From Acinetobacter modestus (GTDB taxonomy: Bacteria; Pseudomonadota; Gammaproteobacteria; Pseudomonadales; Moraxellaceae), in contig NZ_BMDV01000003.1 in NCBI RefSeq assembly GCF_014636095.1, positions 310,001 through 374,000 on the forward strand: a DNA stretch of 64,000 nucleotides. Reading direction: 5' to 3'. The first letter of the stretch is position 1. Each line of letters opens with the position of its first letter. Below the pieces are notes generated by a model. It was given only the letters and a program-made list of their open reading frames with translations. It made no database searches and was not told the DNA's origin. Positions 44,359 through 51,533 of the stretch are shown piece by piece. The position numbers were made by a program, and so were the translations under genes.

Positions 44359-44646
44359 GTGATTCAGTATATTGATCAGCAATTAATTGTTTCAAAAACA
44401 ATTGATTTCTCGAATGCAGAACAAGTTTATCGCGCAGGCTTAAAACATATCCAGCAACATAAGAGTTTTCCTCTTATTGTTGATCTGGGTCAGCTTGAAC
44501 AAGGAAACACCCTTTCTTTGGCAGTGTTGGTGCAATGGTTGCGTCAAACACCAAATAATAAAGGTCTACATTTTAAAAATGTGTCTGAGAAAATGCTGAA
44601 AGTCATCCAAGCTTGCCATCTACAAGATGATTTGAAATTGATATGA
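44359..44646 (+). CDS. mlaB: STAS domain protein MlaB
   Basis: A 95-residue single-domain STAS protein (GTG start at 44359 with a GGTGA site upstream). Family features: FPLIVDLGQLEQGNTLSLAVLVQWLRQTPNNKGLHFKNVSEKMLKVIQACHL. MlaB binds MlaF and stabilises the transporter. It is the last gene of the mla operon and ends before a strong bidirectional hairpin. Confidence 0.93.
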   Translation: MIQYIDQQLIVSKTIDFSNAEQVYRAGLKHIQQHKSFPLIVDLGQLEQGNTLSLAVLVQWLRQTPNNKGLHFKNVSEKMLKVIQACHLQDDLKLI

Positions 44647-44661
44647 AAAAAGTCTTGTAAT

Positions 44662-44687
44662 AAAAAAGCACCGTAAGGTGCTTTTTT
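44662..44687. terminator. Bidirectional terminator of mlaB and corA
   Basis: AAAAAAGCACC-GTAA-GGTGCTTTTTT, a perfect 11-bp stem with A and T flanks between convergent genes. Confidence 0.95.
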
Positions 44688-44688
44688 A

Positions 44689-45702
44689 TTAAATCCATTT
44701 TTTCCAGCGGAAGTACACCATTGGGAGGACCAAAAACGCCATCAAAATAGCGGTGACAATCCAAAAACTCAGACTGCCATGAGCAAATGGCAATACATCG
44801 GTATTCATCCCGTAAATACTAGCAATCAGCATTGGTGGTGCAAGCATACTTGGTAAAATTGAGAATCGACGAATCGTGTCATTTTGTTCGGTGTTAATGA
44901 AGCCTGATGTGGTATCCAGTAAGAAGCGGACTTTCTGGAATAAGAATGCATCATGTTCGACCAGTGAACGGACATCCTCACTTAATTCTCGAATATCTGC
45001 ATCATAAATATGACTACCTAAAGCTCGAGGGCGAGAGAGGAAGGTAAGTACGCGACGTAAATCGATCAAACACAGTTGTGCCTTTCCAAGCATATCTTCT
45101 TGTTGTGCAAGGCGGGTAATCATGTCATCGAGATCCAATACCTTTTCACGATGATGATTATTGAGTACCTCTGTGGAGTATCTTTCCAAGTCTTTGTGGA
45201 TATCTTCCAAGATATCCGCAAGCTCATCTAGTTTTGCTTCAAGTAAACCGAGCAAGATCCAAGTGGGATCTTTATAGTCCATATCGTAATCATTACGGCG
45301 TGCACGCGCACGGAAGGCACGAAATGCAACTAATTTTTCGCCACGCATGGTAAACAAACGATCTTTATGCAGAATGAAGGCAACAGTTTGTACTGTTGCA
45401 AGCATATGAGATGACTCATCTGTATCGCCATCAACCTGATAATTTTTATTCTTTGTTAAAAAATATGTACTGATATGCAAAATCCCATCATCATCACGGT
45501 AAAATCGTGCGGATGAGGAAATGTCTTCAAGTGATTTTAATGTTGGTAGGTTTCGCTCGTAAGCATCAAATACCCACTGTTGTTCTTCTTGAGATGGAGC
45601 AATTAGATCAATCCAAACCAACTCAGGGTGGAGATCAAAACTCCCATTGATTGTTGCATCTTCTAGACTACCGCGCTCTGTGGCATAAAAGGCTTCAAGC
45701 AT
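44689..45702 (-). CDS. corA: Magnesium/cobalt transporter CorA
   Basis: A 337-residue CorA. It has a large N-terminal cytoplasmic domain (VWIDLIAPSQEEQQWVFDAYERNLPTLKSLEDISSSARFYRDDDG), the long pore helix, and the hallmark YGMNTDVLPF (GMN motif) between two C-terminal membrane helices. The end WKKWI is a basic C-terminus. It forms a pentameric channel that imports magnesium. Monocistronic, starting about 170 bases from the divergent LOG-family gene. Confidence 0.95.
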   Translation of the reverse strand: MLEAFYATERGSLEDATINGSFDLHPELVWIDLIAPSQEEQQWVFDAYERNLPTLKSLEDISSSARFYRDDDGILHISTYFLTKNKNYQVDGDTDESSHMLATVQTVAFILHKDRLFTMRGEKLVAFRAFRARARRNDYDMDYKDPTWILLGLLEAKLDELADILEDIHKDLERYSTEVLNNHHREKVLDLDDMITRLAQQEDMLGKAQLCLIDLRRVLTFLSRPRALGSHIYDADIRELSEDVRSLVEHDAFLFQKVRFLLDTTSGFINTEQNDTIRRFSILPSMLAPPMLIASIYGMNTDVLPFAHGSLSFWIVTAILMAFLVLPMVYFRWKKWI

Positions 45703-45874
45703 GTCTTTTTTCCTCGCGCAGCCAATGTGAGATTTTCAGCATTGTACCGAAAACCAGCGTGTATTTTAGACAAGGATGAAACGAAAAACACTTGCCTAAA
45801 CGTTAATTTCTAAAAAATCTTGTTACACAGCCTACTTTATCAGCATGACAGTTATATAAAACGGTTTTAATTGT

Positions 45875-46459
45875 ATGAATTCTATATGTGTTTTTTGTGG
45901 TTCTTCTCTCGGTAATGATCCCATTTATCAACAAATTGCACAGGCGACAGGACAAGCAATTGCACAGCAAGGTCAAATGCTTGTGTATGGTGGCGGTCGC
46001 TCTGGTTTGATGGGTGTAGTTGCAGACAGTGCAATAGCCGCAGGTGGGCAGGTCATTGGCATCATTCCACAAGCTTTGGTTGATCGAGAATTAGCGCATA
46101 CGGGTTTGACTGAATTGTATGTAGTCAAGGATATGCATGAGCGAAAAACGAAAATGGCAGAATTAGCAGATGCGTTTGTTGCATTGCCTGGAGGAGCAGG
46201 CACCATGGAAGAGATCTTTGAGCAATGGACGTGGAATCAATTAGGGATTCATCAAAAGCCTTGTGCATTTCTAAATGTTGAGGGCTTCTATGATGGCTTA
46301 ATTCAAACGATCCAAGATTCTGTAGATCGCGGATTTAGTCAGGCAAGGTTTGTAGAGAACTTAATTGTTGCCGATAATATTGGTGAAATTTTAACTGCAT
46401 TTTCAGTGTATCAGCCTGCAACACCAAAATGGATGTCAGCTGCAGATATTCAAGTTTAA
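45875..46459 (+). CDS. LOG family protein (TIGR00730 Rossmann fold)
   Basis: A 194-residue protein with the family motifs ICVFCGSSLGNDPIYQQIA, LVYGGGRSGLMGVVADSAI, MHERKTKMAELADAFVALPGGAGTMEEIFEQWTW. The PGGxGTxxE motif marks cytokinin-riboside monophosphate phosphoribohydrolases (LOG), which cleave nucleotide monophosphates to free base. In bacteria the physiological role is usually unknown. It lies 9 bases upstream of the Nudix gene, so both may form an operon for nucleotide clean-up. Confidence 0.93.
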   Translation: MNSICVFCGSSLGNDPIYQQIAQATGQAIAQQGQMLVYGGGRSGLMGVVADSAIAAGGQVIGIIPQALVDRELAHTGLTELYVVKDMHERKTKMAELADAFVALPGGAGTMEEIFEQWTWNQLGIHQKPCAFLNVEGFYDGLIQTIQDSVDRGFSQARFVENLIVADNIGEILTAFSVYQPATPKWMSAADIQV

Positions 46460-46468
46460 GGGGATAAT

Positions 46469-46864
46469 GTGAAAATCATAACCGTTGCTGCGGCGATTAT
46501 ATTGAATGAACAAAATCAATTGCTTTTGGTTCGTAAGCAGAACACACGAGCTTTTATGCAAGTAGGTGGCAAGCTAGAAAGTAATGAAGCGCCTGAAATT
46601 GCGATACAGCGTGAAATTTTAGAGGAAATCGCGTGTGAATCTGAGATCAAACAATTTGTCGGGCGCTTTGAAACGGCTGCTGCAAATGAGCCTGATCATC
46701 TGTTAGTGAGTTATGTTTATGAGGTGAAACTGAAACAAACACCACGTATCGCTGCGGAAATTGCGGAGATGAAATGGATTGATTTGGAAGATCAAGTCAC
46801 TTTACTTGCACCTCTTACTCAACAAGTGGTGATTCCATGGTGTCATCAAAATTTAGAGAACTAG
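46469..46864 (+). CDS. Nudix hydrolase
   Basis: A 131-residue Nudix protein. The Nudix box runs G-KLESN-E-APEIAIQ-REILEEIAC. The usual Gly near its end is Ala, and the REILEE metal ligands are intact. It likely hydrolyses a nucleoside diphosphate derivative; the exact substrate cannot be told. It starts with GTG at 46469, follows the LOG gene closely, and its last 50 bases overlap the end of the convergent comF gene. Confidence 0.9.
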   Translation: MKIITVAAAIILNEQNQLLLVRKQNTRAFMQVGGKLESNEAPEIAIQREILEEIACESEIKQFVGRFETAAANEPDHLLVSYVYEVKLKQTPRIAAEIAEMKWIDLEDQVTLLAPLTQQVVIPWCHQNLEN

Positions 46865-47501
46865 CATTATTACGGATAGGGGCTGCTAAACAAATACTAT
46901 AAACCTGTTGGCAGCCAAGCTGTTGCAAGACTTGAGATAAGGCGGTAATTGAACTACCTGTTGTGACGACATCATCGACGATCAAGACTTTGCGATAACG
47001 AAGATGATTGGGCGGCGCAGCCACAAATTGCTGTTCAATATTTTCTAGTCTTTCGATGCGCGATAAGCCTTTTTGCGAGTGTTGGTCCAAGCGTTGTACA
47101 GGTTGCCAGATAGGGATATTTAAGCTTTTACTAAGTGCTTGGGCCAGTAACAGCGTTTGGTTGAAACCTCGTTCAACTAATCGATCTGTTGAAATTGGCA
47201 TTGGAACGATGGCATGCACTTTAGGAAGCTTTAGTTGTTGTAGTAGTCCTTCAAGTAGTCGTTGATGGTACAGTTTTTGTTCATATTTAAATTGCTGAAT
47301 GATGCGATCAATCGGATATTGATAATGGCATACAACGAATATTTTTTGTTGATTACGTTGAATGGATTGTTTTAACCAAGGTAACTGATTCCAACAACTT
47401 TGACATACCCCGTATTGTTTCCTAATCCCAATATCACACAGGCTACATGGCGTTAGATAATCAAAGATTTGTTTTGCTGATGTTTTAATTAATTTAAACA
47501 T
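46815..47501 (-). CDS. comF: ComF family protein
   Basis: A 228-residue ComF protein. It has an N-terminal zinc finger (TPCSLCDIGIRKQYGVCQSCW), KYEQKLYHQRLLEGLL, AIVPMPISTDRLVERGFNQTLLLAQAL, and the phosphoribosyltransferase PRPP loop VLIVDDVVTTGSSITALSQVL. ComF family proteins take part in DNA uptake in competent bacteria, and Acinetobacter is naturally competent. It overlaps the recG stop by 8 bases and is probably cotranscribed with it. The last 50 bases overlap the convergent Nudix gene. Confidence 0.92.
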   Translation of the reverse strand: MFKLIKTSAKQIFDYLTPCSLCDIGIRKQYGVCQSCWNQLPWLKQSIQRNQQKIFVVCHYQYPIDRIIQQFKYEQKLYHQRLLEGLLQQLKLPKVHAIVPMPISTDRLVERGFNQTLLLAQALSKSLNIPIWQPVQRLDQHSQKGLSRIERLENIEQQFVAAPPNHLRYRKVLIVDDVVTTGSSITALSQVLQQLGCQQVYSICLAAPIRNNASSLNFDDTMESPLVE

Positions 47502-49539
47502 AGGCGTATCTTGGGGCTTCAGGTAGCCAGCGTTTTAATAGCCCATCAGCATGTTGTGGATAATCTTTTAGAATTTGTTCAGCCACATAATGTGCTTGCG
47601 TGAGTAAATGATCATCACGTTCTAAGCGTGCCACACGAAAGCCCATATCCCCAGTTTGTTTTGTTCCTAAGAGCTCACCCGGACCGCGTATTTCCAAATC
47701 TTTTTCAGCAATCACGAAACCATCATTACTTTCTCGTAAAATAGACAGTCGCTCCTGACCATTTTGAGACAAGGGTGTTTTATAGAGCAGGGCACAAAAA
47801 CTAGCGGTAGCACCACGTCCAACACGTCCCCGAAGTTGATGCAATTGCGAGAGACCCAAACGTTCAGCATTCTCAATGACCATGATTGAGGCATTCGGTA
47901 CATCGACCCCAACCTCAATCACTGTTGTGGCAATTAACAGTTGTGATTGATTGTCTTTAAAGGCTTGCATGACCGTTTGTTTTTCATCTGCTTTCATTTT
48001 GCCGTGGACCAGACCAATATTGATGTCTGGAAAGCGTTCCTTAATTTCTTGATAGGTAGCTTCGGCGGCTTGAGCATCTAGGGTCTCAGATTGTTCCACT
48101 AAGGTGCAGACCCAATACGCTTGTTTACCTTCACGACAGTTGCTGGCAATTCGTTGTAGAACCTGTTCACGACGATCTAAAGGAATTGTTACGGTTTGAA
48201 TCGGGGTGCGTCCCGGGGGGAGTTCATCAATAATTGAAGTATCTAAATCACCATAAGCACTCATCGCGAGTGTGCGGGGAATCGGGGTTGCTGTCATCAC
48301 CAATTGATGTGGGGTAAATTGATTAGCGCCTTTATTTCTTAAAGCAAGGCGTTGATCGACCCCGAAACGATGTTGTTCATCAATAATAACCAAGCCTAGT
48401 TTAGAAAATTCCACGGCATCTTGGAATAAAGCATGCGTACCGACAATAAGTTGTGCATGACCTTGTTTAATTTGTTGTTCAGCTTGTGTACGTGCTTTGC
48501 CTTTTTGTTTGCCTGAAAGCCATGCCACTTGGATGCCTAGTGGCTCAAACCAACGTTTAAAATTTAAATAATGTTGTTCTGCTAAGATCTCAGTCGGTGC
48601 CATCAGTGCAACTTGCCAGTCTGCTTCTAGTGCATGGCAGGCTGCAACTGCTGCGACGAGTGTTTTACCTGCTCCCACATCACCTTGGACTAAACGGAGC
48701 ATCGGTTGATCTTGTTTGAGATCTTGCAAGATTTCCTTAGAAACTCGTTTTTGTGCATTGGTCATTTGAAAAGGAAGACTATCTAATAATGCCTTGGCCA
48801 AGATTTTACTGCTATCAAAACGAGGTGCAGCAATTTGGCGGATATAGGCACGGCGTGTTAACAGGCTAATTTGATGGGCGACCAGCTCTTCAAAAATTAA
48901 TCGTTGTTGGGCAGGATGCGAACCTTGATTGAGTTGTTGCATGTTGGCATCAACAGGTGGCTCATGAATATATTCTAATGCTTGTTTAAGTTCATAGCCG
49001 TTGCTGTATTTTTTAGGTAATAACTCAGCTAAAGCATCACTATGATGTTGTAACGCCTGACGAACATATTCACGTAATTTAGGCTGCGTCAAACCTTCAG
49101 TGCTAGGATAAATTGCTGTAAGTTGGGTTCTGGGTAACGGCGTATGCTGTTGGATCACCTGTATTTCAGGGTGATACATTTCAAGACCACGTGCTCCAAC
49201 ACGAACTTCACCGAATATTCGGAGCTGTTGTCCCATTTTAATGCGATCAGTTAATCCCTTATAAATATGATAAAACCGTAAAGTGACCTTTCCAAAATCA
49301 TCTTGTAATAAGGCCGCAAGTGATTTCTTTTTGCCTGGAGGAAAATCTACGGATCGAACTTCACCTTCGAGCAAATAACTTCGTCCAACAACCAGCTGAT
49401 TCATTGGAATAATGGTGCTACGATCTTCATAGTCACGAGGAAGATGAAATAACAAATCATCCGTGCTAAAAATATGAAGCTTTTCTAATAGGGTTGCTGC
49501 GGCGGCACCAACACCTTGTAATTGCTGGACTGAAGTCAT
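47494..49539 (-). CDS. recG: ATP-dependent DNA helicase RecG
   Basis: A 681-residue RecG. It has an N-terminal wedge/OB domain (HIFSTDDLLFHLPRDYEDRST, FGEVRVGARGLEMYHPEI), helicase motifs RLVQGDVGAGKTLVAAVAA (Walker A), VIIDEQHRFGVDQR (DEQH Walker B), MTATPIPRTLAMSAYGDLD, and the late QLRGRVGRG. It reverses stalled replication forks and migrates Holliday junctions. Length fits the family. It forms an operon with comF. The divergent SDR gene starts only about 12-18 bases from its ATG. Confidence 0.98.
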   Translation of the reverse strand: MTSVQQLQGVGAAAATLLEKLHIFSTDDLLFHLPRDYEDRSTIIPMNQLVVGRSYLLEGEVRSVDFPPGKKKSLAALLQDDFGKVTLRFYHIYKGLTDRIKMGQQLRIFGEVRVGARGLEMYHPEIQVIQQHTPLPRTQLTAIYPSTEGLTQPKLREYVRQALQHHSDALAELLPKKYSNGYELKQALEYIHEPPVDANMQQLNQGSHPAQQRLIFEELVAHQISLLTRRAYIRQIAAPRFDSSKILAKALLDSLPFQMTNAQKRVSKEILQDLKQDQPMLRLVQGDVGAGKTLVAAVAACHALEADWQVALMAPTEILAEQHYLNFKRWFEPLGIQVAWLSGKQKGKARTQAEQQIKQGHAQLIVGTHALFQDAVEFSKLGLVIIDEQHRFGVDQRLALRNKGANQFTPHQLVMTATPIPRTLAMSAYGDLDTSIIDELPPGRTPIQTVTIPLDRREQVLQRIASNCREGKQAYWVCTLVEQSETLDAQAAEATYQEIKERFPDINIGLVHGKMKADEKQTVMQAFKDNQSQLLIATTVIEVGVDVPNASIMVIENAERLGLSQLHQLRGRVGRGATASFCALLYKTPLSQNGQERLSILRESNDGFVIAEKDLEIRGPGELLGTKQTGDMGFRVARLERDDHLLTQAHYVAEQILKDYPQHADGLLKRWLPEAPRYAYV

Positions 49540-49551
49540 CTCTATTCAAGG

Positions 49552-50376
49552 GTGTATATGCATATTTTATTTATTGGTTATGGTAAAACATCTCAGCGCG
49601 TTGCTAAACACTTATTTGAGCAAGGTCACCACATTAGCACAATTAGCCGTAGTCCAAAAATGGATTGTTATGCAAGTCACTATATTCAAGATATACACTA
49701 TTTAGATTTGACTCAGCTTGATCCAATTGATTTGGTTTATGTCATTCTTGCACCTTCGCAGAGCGGCATAGAAGCATATCAACAAACCTATGTTGATAGC
49801 GTTGAACCGATTGCTAATGCTCTCAAAAATCATCCTGTTCGACGTATCATCATCGTTTCTTCGACACGAGTTTATGGTGAAAATGCAGGGGAGCGAATCG
49901 ATGATGAATCAATGATTCAACCCATTGAGGAGCAGGGGCATCTGCTTCGGAAGATGGAGTTGTTGTGGCAATCACATTATCCGCATCAGAGTATTATTGT
50001 CCGACCAGCAGGAATTTATGGGACCTCAATTGCTCGTTTAAAAAAGCTTGCTGAACAAACACTGACTTATCCAGCCATACATTTTAGTAATCGAATTCAT
50101 ATCGATGATTTAGCCGATTTTTTAGCCTTATTAGCTGTTATAGATATTGTTGAATCAAGTTATATCATCAGTAATAACAATCCTTTACCCATGCATGAAA
50201 TATTAAGTTGGTTTCAACAATATTTAAAGTTGCCTCAGTTGCAACTTTTGTCTGAGCAAGTGACTGGGAAGCGAATTTATGCAACTCGATTGCCACAAAC
50301 GGGATTTAAATTTGAACATCAGATTTGCTTTAATGACTATCAGACGCTGTTGTCGGTACATGGTAATGAAAAATAA
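49552..50376 (+). CDS. NAD-dependent epimerase/dehydratase-like SDR protein
   Basis: A 274-residue (GTG) or 272-residue (ATG at 49558, MHILFIGYGKTSQRVAKHLFEQGH) protein of the extended short-chain dehydrogenase type. The N-terminal dinucleotide-binding pattern GYGKTSQ departs from the usual GxxGxxG. The catalytic-like block SSTRVYGENAGERIDDES and RPAGIYG...RIHIDDLADFLALL resembles E. coli YeeZ-type proteins. The substrate is unknown. It is divergent from recG with almost no space between the starts, so its promoter must lie inside recG. Confidence 0.82.
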   Translation: MYMHILFIGYGKTSQRVAKHLFEQGHHISTISRSPKMDCYASHYIQDIHYLDLTQLDPIDLVYVILAPSQSGIEAYQQTYVDSVEPIANALKNHPVRRIIIVSSTRVYGENAGERIDDESMIQPIEEQGHLLRKMELLWQSHYPHQSIIVRPAGIYGTSIARLKKLAEQTLTYPAIHFSNRIHIDDLADFLALLAVIDIVESSYIISNNNPLPMHEILSWFQQYLKLPQLQLLSEQVTGKRIYATRLPQTGFKFEHQICFNDYQTLLSVHGNEK

Positions 50377-50501
50377 TTAGATTAAACTGCAAGACAATTT
50401 GAATAGTTGGTATAGATTTTGATGATAAAATACCAACAGATTCCGTAAAGGAACTGCCTGAGTTGTGCACATGGTTTGTGATGAGGCATTAAGGGGTGGA
50501 T

Positions 50502-51482
50502 ATGAGAAAAATAATTTTTACGATGATGCTGGGATTGGTGGCAACAACAAGTTGGGCGGGTGCGCAAACATGGTGTGTATTTGATCCATTGGGCACTCAA
50601 GGAGACATTAGTCGCCGTTTACAGGATATTCGGCTTTACGCGCTTCAACACAATACTCAGTTGAAATTTGATACTTTTAAAAATGAAAAAGATGCGATTC
50701 AGGCATTTGATCAAAATAAATGTTCAGGTTTAGTTGCATCGAACTTTAATACTTATCGTTACAATCATTTTATGGGAAGTACGGGCGGGATTGGTCTGAT
50801 TTCCAATAATCGTGTTGCGCGTATGTTATTACAGCTACTCACCAATACAAATGTTGAAAAACGTATGTTAGATCAAAATTATGAAGTGCTGGGAATGATT
50901 CCAATTGGTACGGCATACATGATCATGAATACGCAGCAGATTAATAAAGTTTCGCAATTAAAGAATAAGACCATTGGTATTCTTGAAAATAATCCACCTC
51001 AATTGGCATTGGTGCAAAGTGTGTCGGCAAAACCTGTTTATGTAGATTTTGCGACGGCTGTTGATTCTTTCAAGCAAAAGAAGATCGATATTTTGGCTGC
51101 GCCTGCGTATGGTGTATTACCTTATAACTTGAAAAAGGAATTTGGCGAATCGACCCAAGTTGTCAATTTTCCAGTCGCGTATTTCGCAATTAATATTGTG
51201 ATCCGACCTCAAGCTTATCCCACTGGTTTTGGTCACCAAATCCGAAGTTGGTTTGTAAAAAATAGTAATGTTTTGGCCGCTCAGGCGATGCAATGGGAAA
51301 ATCATTTACCAGCATATTATTGGGCTGATATTTCGGGTTATGAAAAGCAGGGCTATGAGGCGCTGGTTGCTAAGATTCGTAATCGTTATGTGGATTCAGG
51401 CTATTATGATGCGTATTTCGTGGAATTAATCAAACGACTAAGATGTCTAGATGATCCGAAATATTTAGAATGCCGCAAATAA
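50502..51482 (+). CDS. AdeT-like putative solute-binding protein
   Basis: About 326 residues from the ATG at 50502 (MRKIIFTMMLGLVATTSWA signal peptide, AAGGGG ribosome site upstream). The mature part begins QTWCVFDPLGTQGDISRRLQDIRLYALQH and contains FDQNKCSGLVASNFNTYRYNHFMGSTGGIG, which resembles the AdeT1/AdeT2 family of Acinetobacter. That family was first named as part of an aminoglycoside efflux system, but its sequence looks like a periplasmic binding protein, so the original role is doubtful. No efflux pump gene lies next to it. Probably a free periplasmic protein. Confidence 0.75.
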   Translation: MRKIIFTMMLGLVATTSWAGAQTWCVFDPLGTQGDISRRLQDIRLYALQHNTQLKFDTFKNEKDAIQAFDQNKCSGLVASNFNTYRYNHFMGSTGGIGLISNNRVARMLLQLLTNTNVEKRMLDQNYEVLGMIPIGTAYMIMNTQQINKVSQLKNKTIGILENNPPQLALVQSVSAKPVYVDFATAVDSFKQKKIDILAAPAYGVLPYNLKKEFGESTQVVNFPVAYFAINIVIRPQAYPTGFGHQIRSWFVKNSNVLAAQAMQWENHLPAYYWADISGYEKQGYEALVAKIRNRYVDSGYYDAYFVELIKRLRCLDDPKYLECRK

Positions 51483-51484
51483 AT

Positions 51485-51512
51485 TGGGTTAGCCAAATTT
51501 TTGACTAACCCA
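51485..51512. terminator. Weak hairpin between the AdeT-like gene and plsB
   Basis: TGGGTTAG and CTAACCCA make an 8-bp stem with a 12-base loop. It lacks a clear T tract on either strand, so function as a terminator is uncertain. Confidence 0.4.
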
Positions 51513-51533
51513 TCAAAAGTGAATACTGAACAA

